From Zoogloeaceae bacterium (GTDB lineage: Bacteria; Pseudomonadota; Gammaproteobacteria; Burkholderiales; Rhodocyclaceae), in contig JAITDH010000149.1 of NCBI GenBank assembly GCA_031282665.1, positions 1 to 7,609 of the forward strand: a stretch of DNA of 7,609 bases, in the 5' to 3' direction. Within the stretch, counting starts at the first letter, position 1, and each line of letters starts with the position of its first letter. Positions 1 through 6,469 of this stretch are shown in pieces. The position numbers were made by a program, and so were the translations under genes. Under the pieces are notes generated by a model, which saw only the letters and a program-made list of their open reading frames with translations, searched no databases and was not told the DNA's origin.

Positions 1-138
1 TGGGGACTATAACATGCCGCCATCCGATTGCCTCCTCTTGCCTCCCGTCCGGGTGCAATCCGAAGTGAAGAAAACCCGTGCGTTTGGCCTCCAAACATGT
101 CGTTGCGTGGCGCGTAGCGACGCGGTTTCGCAGGTTGG
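1..138. other. Upstream non-coding stretch, nothing identified
   Basis: No reading frame here looks like a real protein. The short plus-strand frame beginning at 78 runs on into the palindromic repeat and has no recognisable family features. There is no tRNA-like fold, and I see no terminator. A TATAAC hexamer lies near position 8, but no matching -35 box can be seen because the window begins there. The stretch is probably an intergenic region whose left neighbour lies outside the window. Confidence 0.5.
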
Positions 139-272
139 GTAGGTTGGATGGAGCCGAAGGCGTAATCCGACATTCGTTCATCACCGGCGCTTGCGCCGCT
201 GTTTTTGAATTTGCGATGCTGCGCATCGTGGGATACGAATGTCGGATTACGCCTTCGGCTTATCCAACCTAC
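139..272. repeat. Palindromic interspersed repeat (MITE/REP-like), about 134 bp
   Basis: The left arm (139-177) and right arm (235-272) are inverted repeats of about 38 bases. They differ only by one substitution and one single-base indel. Each arm contains GTAGGTTGGAT at its outer end, a small GCC-GAA-GGC stem in the middle and TAATCCGACATTCGT at its inner end. The centre carries two further perfect hairpins: CGGCGC-TT-GCGCCG (185-198) and CGATGC-TGC-GCATCG (214-228). The whole could fold into a long stem topped by two hairpins. From memory, GTAGGTTGGAT...CGTAATCCGACA palindromes are a common dispersed repeat type in beta- and gammaproteobacteria. There is no transposase inside, so any mobility would have to be supplied in trans. 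A partial second GGTTGGGT copy just left of the arm (around 132-139) suggests the left edge is not sharp. Confidence 0.8.
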
Positions 273-309
273 AAAACCGACGCCACTTCCCTTCCGTCCA
301 AAGCAGCCC

Positions 310-337
310 CTTGAAATCCCGCGTCTCATCCCCATTT
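310..337 (+). promoter_or_regulatory. Heat-shock (sigma32/RpoH-type) promoter of htpG
   Basis: CTTGAAA at 310-316 and CCCCATTT at 330-337 are separated by 13 bases. This matches the classical sigma32 consensus (CTTGAAA, 11-16 bases, CCCCATnT) at every specified position. Transcription would begin at about 344, giving an untranslated leader of roughly 28 bases that includes the GGAG ribosome site at 362-365. The location directly upstream of htpG, a standard member of the RpoH regulon, supports the call. The start site itself is inferred. Confidence 0.88.
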
Positions 338-371
338 CCCTCCCTATCTTTTTTGATCGACGGAGAACCTC

Positions 372-2276
372 ATGAGCAGCAAGGAAACGCTGGGCTTTCA
401 GGCCGAAGTGAAGCAGCTTTTGCATTTGATGATCCATTCGCTCTACAGCAACAAGGAAATCTTCCTGCGCGAACTCATTTCCAACGCTTCCGACGCCTGC
501 GACAAGTTGCGCTTCGAAGCCCTGAACAACGCCGCGCTCTATGGCGACGACGGCGATCTGAAAATCCGCGTCGCCTTCGACCCGGAAGCCCGCACCATCA
601 GCATCACCGACAACGGCATCGGCCTTTCCCGTGAGGAGGCCATCGCGCATCTGGGCACCATCGCCAAGTCCGGGACGCAGGAATTTTTCAAGTCGCTCAC
701 CGGCGACCAGGCGAAGGACGCGCATCTGATCGGGCAGTTCGGCGTCGGCTTTTATTCTTCCTTCATCGTCGCGGACAGGGTCACGGTCCGTTCGCGCCGC
801 GCCGGGCTGCCGGCCAATCAGGCGGTGTGCTGGGAATCCGGCGGGGAAGGCGATTTTTCCGTGGAGATGATCGAGAAGGATACGCGCGGCACGGAGGTCA
901 CCCTGCATCTGCGCGACGGCGAGGATGAGTTCTTGAACGCCTGGCGGTTGAAATCCATCATTCGCAAGTATTCCGATCACATCACGCTGCCGATCCTGAT
1001 GGCGGGCGAGAAATGGGACGAGGAAAAGAAGGAACAGGTGCCGAGCGGCGAGGACGAAACCATCAACCAGGCTAGCGCCCTATGGACGCGGGCTAAGTCC
1101 GAGATCAGCGAGGAACAGTACCGGGAATTCTACAAGCATGTCGCGCACGACTTCGAGGACCCGCTCGCCTGGGTGCATACCCGGGTCGAGGGGAAACAGG
1201 AATATACGCAACTGCTCTACATCCCTTCCCGCGCCCCCTTCGATCTCTGGGAGCGCCACGCCCGCCACGGCGTCAAGCTCTATGTCCGGCGCGTGTTCAT
1301 CATGGACGACGCCGAGAAGCTCATGCCGCTCTATCTGCGCTTCGTGCGCGGGGTGGTGGATTCCGCCGACCTGCCGCTGAACGTTTCGCGCGAGATATTG
1401 CAGGAATCGAAGGACATCGAGGCCATCAGGAACGGCTGCGCGCGCAAGGTGCTTTCCCTGCTGGAAAGTCTCGCGGAAAGCGAGGAGGCGGCGGAAAGGG
1501 AAAAATACACGAAGTTCTGGGGCGACTTCGGCAAGGTGCTGAAGGAGGGGGTCGGCGAGGATTTCGCCAACAAGGAGAAAATCGCCAGCCTGCTGCGCTT
1601 TGCCTCGACGCACGCGGACACGCCGGATGAAAGCGTGTCGCTCAAGGATTACATCGCCCGCATGAAGGAAGGGCAGGAAAAAATCTACTACGTGACGGCG
1701 GAAACCTTCAAGGCCGCGCAGAACAGCCCGCATCTGGAAATTTTCCGGAAGAAAGGGATCGAGGTGCTGCTCCTCTCCGACCGGGTGGATGAATGGGTGG
1801 TCGGGCATCTGACCGAATTCGACGGCAAGCCCCTGCAATCCGTCGCCAAGGGCGGGCTGGATCTGGGCAAGCTGGAAGATGAGGCCGAAAAGAAGGAAAG
1901 CGAGAAAGCCGCCGACGAATTCAAGCCGCTCGTCGAGAAGGTGAAGAAGGCGCTCGGCGAGCGGGTGAAGGATGTGCGCGTCACCCATCGCCTGACCGAT
2001 TCGCCGTCCTGCCTGGTGACGGAGGATTTCGACATGTCCGGCAACCTGGCGCGGCTGCTGAAGGCCGCCGGCCAGGAAGCGCCGAATGTGCGCCCCATCC
2101 TGGAAATCAACCCTGCCCATCCGGCGGTGCAGCGCCTGAAGCAGGAGGAAACCCGCTTCGACGATTGGGCTTCCCTCCTCTTCGAGCAGGCCACCTTGGC
2201 CGAGGGCGGGCAACTGGATGACCCGGCAGGGTTCGTGAAACGCATCAACGACCTGATGCTGGCGTTGTCGAAGTGA
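372..2276 (+). CDS. htpG: Chaperone protein HtpG (bacterial Hsp90)
   Basis: HtpG is a cytosolic, homodimeric, ATP-driven chaperone that remodels client proteins, often together with the DnaK system. The 634-residue product is close to the usual length (E. coli 624). The N-terminal GHKL ATPase domain shows [17 protein letters not shown] (catalytic Glu34, Mg/ATP-contacting Asn38), the DNGIG loop at 80-84 (Asp80 contacts adenine), GTIAKSGT at 95-102 (ATP lid) and GQFGVGFYS at 121-129. The middle domain carries [11 protein letters not shown], with the conserved Arg at 340. An acidic/lysine-rich linker near 495-515 precedes the C-terminal dimerisation domain, and there is no eukaryotic MEEVD tail. 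The ATG start is supported by GGAG at 362-365 with a 6-base spacer. A strong sigma32-type promoter lies upstream, so heat induction is expected. The next gene starts at or just after the stop, suggesting co-transcription. The frame is intact throughout. Confidence 0.98.
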   Translation: MSSKETLGFQAEVKQLLHLMIHSLYSNKEIFLRELISNASDACDKLRFEALNNAALYGDDGDLKIRVAFDPEARTISITDNGIGLSREEAIAHLGTIAKSGTQEFFKSLTGDQAKDAHLIGQFGVGFYSSFIVADRVTVRSRRAGLPANQAVCWESGGEGDFSVEMIEKDTRGTEVTLHLRDGEDEFLNAWRLKSIIRKYSDHITLPILMAGEKWDEEKKEQVPSGEDETINQASALWTRAKSEISEEQYREFYKHVAHDFEDPLAWVHTRVEGKQEYTQLLYIPSRAPFDLWERHARHGVKLYVRRVFIMDDAEKLMPLYLRFVRGVVDSADLPLNVSREILQESKDIEAIRNGCARKVLSLLESLAESEEAAEREKYTKFWGDFGKVLKEGVGEDFANKEKIASLLRFASTHADTPDESVSLKDYIARMKEGQEKIYYVTAETFKAAQNSPHLEIFRKKGIEVLLLSDRVDEWVVGHLTEFDGKPLQSVAKGGLDLGKLEDEAEKKESEKAADEFKPLVEKVKKALGERVKDVRVTHRLTDSPSCLVTEDFDMSGNLARLLKAAGQEAPNVRPILEINPAHPAVQRLKQEETRFDDWASLLFEQATLAEGGQLDDPAGFVKRINDLMLALSK

Positions 2277-2293
2277 GACGAGTGAACAAAGAC

Positions 2294-2752
2294 ATGTCGA
2301 GGTTCTTGCGCGGGCTGTTCGCCGGGGCCGGGTTGCTGGCAATGCTGACCTTGCCGGCCTGCGGGCCGGTGGAGGATACGCGCCCGGGCCGGCCTGTCGC
2401 GCATCGCCAGGAGGCGTTCCGGGAAATCCTGCGGGCTTTCGAGCCCATGGGCATCCAGTTGCGCACGGAAAGTTTCGAAGCGGAAGCCTTTCTCCGCCAC
2501 GCCACGAAACTCGAAGCCGTCAAGGAAGCGCCCTGGAGCTATTTCGGCGCGGATACGCAGTATCCCCCCAGCCAGTCGAAGGACAGGCTGTGGCAGGAGA
2601 AGGAACGCTTCGAGGCGCTACGCGACGCGTTCCTGCGTGCTGTGACGGACCTGCGCGAGGCCGCGCAAAGCCGCGAGGAAGGAAAGGCGCGGGCCGCTTG
2701 GCAGACCGTGGAAACGACCTGCCGCGACTGCCACAAGCCTTACAAGTATTAG
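2294..2752 (+). CDS. Putative lipoprotein cytochrome of the c'/c556 class (class II)
   Basis: The product is about 152 residues. The N-terminus has a basic residue pair, a hydrophobic stretch and LPAC at about 20-23, which reads as a signal peptide II lipobox, so the mature protein is probably a lipid-anchored periplasmic protein. The only CXXCH is CRDCH at about 143-147, six residues from the end. A C-terminal haem motif following a mostly helical, charged domain is the hallmark of class II cytochromes (cytochrome c', c556). The internal KDRLWQEKERFEALRDAFLRA and the HRQEAFREIL segment fit that four-helix bundle. At the usual Met-ligand position in RQxxM the residue seems to be Phe, so the haem could be five-coordinate; this is inference. 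The start is ambiguous: GTG at 2273 overlaps the htpG stop (GTGA), and GTG at 2282 is also possible. ATG 2294 was chosen because it gives a normal signal peptide. Electron-transfer partners are unknown. Confidence 0.8.
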   Translation: MSRFLRGLFAGAGLLAMLTLPACGPVEDTRPGRPVAHRQEAFREILRAFEPMGIQLRTESFEAEAFLRHATKLEAVKEAPWSYFGADTQYPPSQSKDRLWQEKERFEALRDAFLRAVTDLREAAQSREEGKARAAWQTVETTCRDCHKPYKY

Positions 2753-2774
2753 AGCGTTTTGGGTACGCCCCATG

Positions 2775-2803
2775 AAAAACCCCGCCGGTGAGGCGGGGTT
2801 TTT
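2775..2803. terminator. Bidirectional rho-independent terminator
   Basis: AAAAACCCCGCC (2775-2786) and GGCGGGGTTTTT (2792-2803) pair perfectly over 12 bases around a GGTGA loop. The GC-rich core of seven pairs is flanked by A5 on one side and T5 on the other, so the element works in both directions. It sits between the stop of the plus-strand class II cytochrome gene (2752) and the stop of the minus-strand c551-type gene (2820), exactly where convergent units need to end. Confidence 0.93.
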
Positions 2804-2819
2804 GCATCAAGCCCCTGGC

Positions 2820-3131
2820 TTATTTCAGGGTGAGAATCCACTTGACCAGTTTTTCGGCTTCGGCCTGGCTTACCGTAGCCTTGTTCGGCGTCATGGGAAC
2901 CGAGCCCCAGACACCCGAGCCGCCATTGAGCACCTTTTCGACCAGCGCGGGTACGTCGGAAGCCTTATACTTGGCGGCCACTTCCTTGTAGGCGGGGCCA
3001 ATCAGTTTCTTGTCGATGGCATGGCAGGTAGTGCAGTTTTTCGCCTTTGCCAACGCTTCATCGGCGCTAGCCTGGGCAGAGACGAAAAGACCAGCCGAGA
3101 CCATCACGGCGATTGCGAGGGTTTTCTTCAT
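2820..3131 (-). CDS. Monohaem c-type cytochrome, c551/c552 family
   Basis: The product is a small soluble periplasmic electron carrier of 103 residues. A typical Sec signal peptide (MKKTLAIAVMVSAGLF..., predicted cleavage after AQASA near 23) leaves a mature protein of about 80 residues, matching the 80-82 residues usual for this class. CTTCH at 33-37 binds haem, with His37 as the proximal ligand. IGPAY at 44-48 and GVWGSVPM with Met80 as the distal ligand are classic c551/c552 signatures. A C-terminal helix (AEAEKLVKWILTLK) completes the fold. The reading frame stays open upstream to 3206, but ATG 3131 is the evident start because GGAG at 3140-3143 lies 8 bases before it and the signal peptide begins there. 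A TTGCAA (3189-3194) / TAACAT (3167-3172, minus strand) pair with a 16-base spacer is a weak promoter candidate. Partners could be a cytochrome oxidase, nitrite reductase or peroxidase; none is encoded nearby. Confidence 0.95.
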   Translation of the reverse strand: MKKTLAIAVMVSAGLFVSAQASADEALAKAKNCTTCHAIDKKLIGPAYKEVAAKYKASDVPALVEKVLNGGSGVWGSVPMTPNKATVSQAEAEKLVKWILTLK

Positions 3132-3251
3132 TATCCTTACTCCGAGTATGTTGAACAGCGAAAGCGATGTTAATTCAGAAGCGATGGTTTGCAAATACTC
3201 TTGCACGAACTAACGCCCATTCCATGTCACTCTCGTGGGTTTTTCCAAACA

Positions 3252-3439
3252 GAAGACAGGACAGCCGCTGGCGCGGCCGTTGGAATCAGGGTTCAGGAAT
3301 CGGAAAAAACTGCCAACCGCGACGGCAGCTTTGCGACACAGGCCGACCGGCACGTTCGCTGGGCAGAACATCACCGACAAAGGCTATTGGACCCGTCGAT
3401 TTCTGACGGAAAGGCCGTGCCAGCGGTCGTTCTGTCTTC
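3252..3439. repeat. Diverged inverted repeat pair, 27-base arms
   Basis: The plus-strand segment 3252-3278 (starting GAAGACAGG, ending GCGCGGCC) matches the reverse complement of 3413-3439 at 23 of 27 positions, with no gap. All four differences are A/G transitions, as expected for an old duplication. The right copy is followed at once by a tandem of the heptamer GTCTTCC (3433-3446). Close to the left copy, 3281-3299 carries GGAATCAGGGTTCAGGAAT, which resembles the CAGGAAT heptamers at the rsgA terminus. The spacing of 134 bases between the arms makes a simple hairpin role unlikely; dispersed short repeats are the better reading. Confidence 0.6.
3304..3328 (-). terminator. Probable rho-independent terminator for the M48-rsgA transcript
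   Basis: On the minus strand CTGCC (3328-3324) and GGCAG (3314-3310) form a five-pair stem, extendable by one G-T pair, around a 7-9 base loop. It is followed immediately by six T residues (3309-3304). It lies about 265 bases past the rsgA stop, with no better terminator between, so it could end the leftward transcript before the c551 gene. The stem is short, hence moderate confidence. Confidence 0.5.
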
Positions 3440-3593
3440 CGTCTTCCGACTCTCTCCCAAGGCCACGACCGGATCCCGTCCGGCAAGACGATACGCCCCT
3501 CTGATCCCTGAAAACCGTGGCAATCCAGGCACATGCCCTCGGACATGTTGATGTTGGACTGGCGCAGCCCACCACCTTCCGGCCTGGAAGGGG

Positions 3594-4544
3594 TTATCTG
3601 ATTCCTGATTCCTGATTCCTGATTCCTGGCCCCCGATCCCCGCCCCTGACCTCCTCCGCCAGCCGCTGGAAAAGTTCGAGGCGCGCGGGGGGCAGGGCGC
3701 CTGCGCTGGCCGCAGCCGAGAGGGCGCAGCCGGGTTCTTGCCGGTGGCGGCAGTTGCGGAAGCGGCAATGGCCGAGATAGGGATGGAATTCCGGGAAGGC
3801 GGCTTCCAGGTCGGCAAGGCTCAGATGGGCGATGCCGAATTCCTGCAGGCCGGGGGAGTCGATCAGGCATCCGGCGTCCGTACTGCCCGCCAGACGATAC
3901 AGGCAGGCGCTCGTCGTGGTGTGTTTGCCGGAATCGAGCGCGGTGGAGATTTCCCCGGTCGCGGCCCGCGCCCAGGGCAGGAGGGCGTTGATCAGGGTGG
4001 ATTTGCCCATGCCCGACTGTCCGGCGAGCAGGGTGGTTTTCCCGGCGAGATAGGGGGCGAGCAGGGCGGCCGTGGGTTCCGCTTCGCGGGCGGCGATTTC
4101 CAGTATCACGGCGCCCGTTTCCCGCAGGGAGGCGAGGCTTTCCCGGGCGGCGGGCAGGCGGTCGGCCAGGTCGCGCTTGTTGAGCAGGATCAGGCTTTCG
4201 ATGCCTTGCTGGCGCGCGGCAATGCGGCAACGTTCCAGCAGGTCGGTGGAGAAAGCGGGCATGGCGGCAACCACCAGCAGCACCTGGTCGACATTGGCGG
4301 CGATGAGTTTCTGCCGGAAGGCGTTGCTGCGGTAGAAGAGATTTTTCCGCTCTGCCACGCTTTCGATGACGCCCTGTCTTGCCTGGCCTGTCTTTTCTTC
4401 CCTCACCCGCACCCGATCGCCGCAGACGGCTTCGCTCTTCTTGCCGCGCGTGCAGCAGGGCAGGATTTCCCCGTTTTCCAGTTCGATCCGGTATTGCCGC
4501 CCATAGGCGGCGACGACGAGGCCGGCAAGGAGATCAGACGGCAT
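3594..4544 (-). CDS. rsgA: Small ribosomal subunit biogenesis GTPase RsgA
   Basis: RsgA (YjeQ/EngC) is a circularly permuted GTPase that binds the 30S subunit late in assembly and is released on GTP hydrolysis. In the 316-residue product an N-terminal OB-fold (about 1-65) is followed by G-motifs in permuted order: NKRD at 122-125 (G4), GQSGMGKS at 175-182 (G1 P-loop), GKHTTT at 206-211 (switch I) and DSPG at 229-232 (G3). The zinc-binding C-terminal domain shows Cys260, Cys265, His267 and Cys273 in the C-x4-C-x-H-x5-C pattern of the family. The ATG start at 4544 lies inside the end of the M48 protease gene (11-base overlap), with AAGG at 4551-4554 as a possible ribosome site, so translational coupling is likely. 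The last residues (GIRNQESGIR, after about 306) are encoded by a heptamer repeat and are not part of the normal family sequence. The core protein is complete. Confidence 0.97.
   Translation of the reverse strand: MPSDLLAGLVVAAYGRQYRIELENGEILPCCTRGKKSEAVCGDRVRVREEKTGQARQGVIESVAERKNLFYRSNAFRQKLIAANVDQVLLVVAAMPAFSTDLLERCRIAARQQGIESLILLNKRDLADRLPAARESLASLRETGAVILEIAAREAEPTAALLAPYLAGKTTLLAGQSGMGKSTLINALLPWARAATGEISTALDSGKHTTTSACLYRLAGSTDAGCLIDSPGLQEFGIAHLSLADLEAAFPEFHPYLGHCRFRNCRHRQEPGCALSAAASAGALPPARLELFQRLAEEVRGGDRGPGIRNQESGIR
3601..3628. repeat. Tandem heptamer repeat, four perfect copies of ATTCCTG
   Basis: Four exact copies of ATTCCTG stand head to tail, and 3594-3600 may be a fifth, decayed copy (4 of 7 positions). 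On the coding (minus) strand the array encodes the last residues of RsgA, and the stop codon at 3594-3596 follows directly. Because seven is not a multiple of three, gain or loss of one copy would shift the frame and remove that stop. Similar CAGGAAT units occur at 3281-3299. Confidence 0.93.
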
Positions 4545-5820
4545 GCATGGCCTTGTCGGTGCCGGAGGACGGGGAATCCAGGAGACGGGCGATGCGTTCC
4601 ATGGCCGGGGGATGGGAATCGTAGAAGCGGGAATGCAGGGGGTCGGGCGTCAGGGTGGAGGCATTGTCCTCGTAGAGTTTGACCAGGGCTTCCGCCAGTT
4701 CCGCGGCGGAACTCGTTTTTACGGCGTAGGCGTCCGCCTGGAATTCGTCGCGCCGGGAGAGATAGCTGGACAGGGGGGTGAAGAAAAAGGCAAACAGGGG
4801 CACGACCAGGATGAACAGGATCAGGGCCAGGGCCGTGTCGCCGGCCAGAGCGGGTGCGACGCCCAGCGCCGCGAAGAACCAGGGGGCGTGCGTGAGGGCG
4901 CCGAGCAGGGCGAGAAAGGCCAGGGAAAGCAGGAAAACGCCCAGCATGCGCTTGAGGATGTGGCGATGATGGAAATGGCCCAGTTCGTGCGCCAGCACGG
5001 CTTCGATCTGGGCGGGGGTGAGGCGCTCGATCAGGGTATCGAAGAAAACGATCCGGCGCGCCTTGCCGAAGCCGGTGAAGTAGGCGTTGCCGTGGCTGGA
5101 GCGACGCGAGCCGTCCATGACGAAAATATCGCGCGCGCTGAAATGGCAGCGTTCGAGCAGGCCCTCGATTCGCTCCCGGACTTCCCCGGCGGCCAGCGGC
5201 GTGAAGCGGTTGAACCAGGGCGCGATCCAGAGCGGATAGACGAGCATGAGCAGGAAATTGAACCCCGTCCACAAAAGCCAGACATGCAGCCACCAGAAAT
5301 CGCCGGCCACCCGCATCAGCCAGAGCGCCGCGACGAGGATGGGCAGGCCGAGGAGCAGGGCAAGCAGCCATTGTTTCAGCAGGTCGACGCAGAAAAGTTT
5401 CGGCGTCACGCGGTTGAAGCCGAAGCGCGCTTCCAGGCCGAAACTTTCATAGATGTCCAGCGGCAGGTCGATGATGGCGGAGATGAAGACGACGCTGACG
5501 ATCAGCGCGACGCCGCGGGGAATGCCGTCCAGGTGGCCGTCCCAGAAACCATGCAGCAGCATCAGTCCGCCGCCCCAGGTGAAAACGAGGAAGAGGATGG
5601 TATCCAGCGCCAGCCGGATTTGCCCGAGCGTGGCCTGGGCACAGATGTAGTCGGCGGCTTTCTGGTGCGCCGCGAGGGGAACCTGGCCGGCAAAGGCGGC
5701 GGGGACGGCATGCCGATGCGCGCGGACAAATCGCTGCTGGCGCATGTTCAGCCAGAAGCGGAGGATGAAGCCGGAGACGAGCGCGAAAGCCGTCAGAATG
5801 GTAAAAATCTCTACCGTCAT
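4534..5820 (-). CDS. M48 family zinc metalloprotease (Ste24/CAAX-protease type), integral membrane
   Basis: This 428-residue membrane protease matches the long Ste24-like branch of family M48. The zinc motif HELGH lies at 278-282 (His278 and His282 bind zinc, Glu279 is the catalytic base). The third ligand is Glu359 in the RRDEFQADAYA segment, fitting the ExxxD motif with Asp363. Hydrophobic segments lie at about 5-23, 70-92, 102-120, 150-172, 178-200, 292-312 and 328-350, so the active site is embedded among several transmembrane helices, as in Ste24. The conserved ARFGFNR (131-137) and SSHGNAYFTGFGK (241-253) support the family. In bacteria these proteins are thought to cut membrane or misfolded proteins; prenylated substrates are not expected, and the actual substrate cannot be read from sequence. 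The gene overlaps rsgA by 11 bases and is transcribed ahead of it. The ribosome site before ATG 5820 is weak (GGTG about six bases upstream). Confidence 0.95.
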   Translation of the reverse strand: MTVEIFTILTAFALVSGFILRFWLNMRQQRFVRAHRHAVPAAFAGQVPLAAHQKAADYICAQATLGQIRLALDTILFLVFTWGGGLMLLHGFWDGHLDGIPRGVALIVSVVFISAIIDLPLDIYESFGLEARFGFNRVTPKLFCVDLLKQWLLALLLGLPILVAALWLMRVAGDFWWLHVWLLWTGFNFLLMLVYPLWIAPWFNRFTPLAAGEVRERIEGLLERCHFSARDIFVMDGSRRSSHGNAYFTGFGKARRIVFFDTLIERLTPAQIEAVLAHELGHFHHRHILKRMLGVFLLSLAFLALLGALTHAPWFFAALGVAPALAGDTALALILFILVVPLFAFFFTPLSSYLSRRDEFQADAYAVKTSSAAELAEALVKLYEDNASTLTPDPLHSRFYDSHPPAMERIARLLDSPSSGTDKAMHAV

Positions 5821-5895
5821 GCAAGCACCGTAAATGATTTGAAGATAATCATGCCGTATTCAGGTAAAGCTGTGCGAGAATAGCGGCTTTCGAGA
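5821..5895. promoter_or_regulatory. Divergent promoter region between M48 protease and orn
   Basis: These 75 bases are the only space between two genes facing away from each other, so both leftward (M48-rsgA) and rightward (orn) promoters probably lie here or extend into the coding ends. The stretch is locally AT-richer than its surroundings. A TTGAAG stands at 5838-5843, but I find no -10 box at normal spacing and no convincing operator. Confidence 0.4.
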
Positions 5896-6453
5896 ATGAA
5901 CCATTATATGGTACGCGACGCGATGAACCTCGTCTGGCTGGATATGGAAATGACTGGCCTCAAACCGGAAAGTGACCGTATCATCGAACTCGCCATCGTG
6001 GTGACGGACAGCAGCCTCGCGGTACTGGCCGAGTCGCCGGTCTGGGTCATCCACCAGACGGACGCCATATTGGACGCGATGGATGAATGGAACCAGAAGA
6101 CGCATGCGCGCTCGGGTCTCATCGAGCGGGTACGCGCCTCCACCTGCGACGAAGCGCGGGCGGAAAGCGAAGCGCTCGCTTTTGTGCAACAATTCGTTGC
6201 GCAGCATGCTTCGCCGATGTGCGGCAATTCCATCTGCCAGGATCGCCGCTTCATGGCACGCTACATGCCCCGGCTCGAGGAATGGTTCCACTATCGCAAC
6301 CTCGACGTCAGCACCCTGAAAGAACTTTGCAAACGTTGGCAACCTGGCGTATATAAGGGCTTTCAGAAACGCGGCGCGCATGTCGCCCTGGCAGACATTC
6401 ATGAATCGATTGACGAATTGAAATATTATCGGGAACACTTCATCCGGATGTAG
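5896..6453 (+). CDS. orn: Oligoribonuclease
   Basis: Orn is a cytosolic 3'-5' exoribonuclease of the DEDDh group that finishes RNA decay by cutting dinucleotides and very short RNAs, including pGpG from cyclic-di-GMP breakdown. The 185-residue product covers the whole family length (E. coli 181). Catalytic residues are visible: Asp16 and Glu18 in [11 protein letters not shown], Asp116 in [10 protein letters not shown], His162 and Asp167 in [13 protein letters not shown]. The segments [14 protein letters not shown] (25-38), [14 protein letters not shown] (131-144) and KYYREHF near the end are typical. The start is uncertain: ATG 5896, 5908 and 5923 are all in frame and none has a good Shine-Dalgarno sequence. 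Starting at 5923 would still keep the full fold (176 residues). The gene lies divergent to M48-rsgA; orn and rsgA are also divergent neighbours in E. coli. The next gene begins 16 bases downstream, so they are probably co-transcribed. Confidence 0.97.
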   Translation: MNHYMVRDAMNLVWLDMEMTGLKPESDRIIELAIVVTDSSLAVLAESPVWVIHQTDAILDAMDEWNQKTHARSGLIERVRASTCDEARAESEALAFVQQFVAQHASPMCGNSICQDRRFMARYMPRLEEWFHYRNLDVSTLKELCKRWQPGVYKGFQKRGAHVALADIHESIDELKYYREHFIRM

Positions 6454-6469
6454 CTTCAAGGAGAACATA

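Larger units (their letters stand above)
3132..3593. other. Long intergenic region with repeats and no confident gene
   Basis: This 462-base gap separates two minus-strand units. Near 3132-3200 it should contain the promoter of the c551 gene. Between 3252 and 3439 it holds a diverged inverted repeat pair, and at 3304-3328 a probable terminator for transcripts coming from rsgA. Reverse-strand translation from ATG 3546 to a stop at 3286 gives an 86-residue frame beginning MSEGMCLDCHGFQG. It contains a CXXCH but no ribosome site, no signal peptide and no recognisable fold after the first 25 residues, and much of it lies over the repeats. I therefore do not call it a gene. It could be a remnant of a haem protein or chance. 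Confidence 0.6.

Noticed and set aside
139..272. Structured RNA or riboswitch upstream of htpG
   Set aside because: It lies upstream of the promoter, so it would not be in the htpG leader. The long near-perfect arms fit a palindromic repeat better.
78..314. 78-codon frame upstream of htpG
   Set aside because: It crosses the entire palindromic repeat and ends at the heat-shock promoter. It has no ribosome site and no recognisable sequence.
1080..2342. 420-codon open frame on the minus strand opposite htpG
   Set aside because: It is a shadow of the GC-rich htpG codons. The translation is rich in Arg, His, Leu and Gln with no domain, and htpG is certain on the other strand.
2772..3173. 133-codon plus-strand frame across the c551 gene
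   Set aside because: It begins inside the terminator stem and is antisense to a clear signal peptide plus CXXCH cytochrome.
3132..3206. Longer N-terminus for the c551-type cytochrome (start at 3206)
   Set aside because: The extra 25 residues precede a normal signal peptide, and the GGAG site fits ATG 3131.
3601..3628. CRISPR-like array
   Set aside because: The units are only seven bases and directly adjacent with no spacers, so this is a simple tandem repeat.
3738..4682. 314-codon plus-strand frame opposite rsgA
   Set aside because: It is Gly-rich and Gln-rich without any family features, and overlaps rsgA with its full set of GTPase and zinc motifs.
4543..5883. 446-codon open frame on the plus strand opposite the M48 protease gene
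   Set aside because: The product is a low-complexity Gly/Gln/Glu/Asp-rich sequence that mirrors the membrane-protein codons. The M48 motifs on the minus strand are unambiguous.
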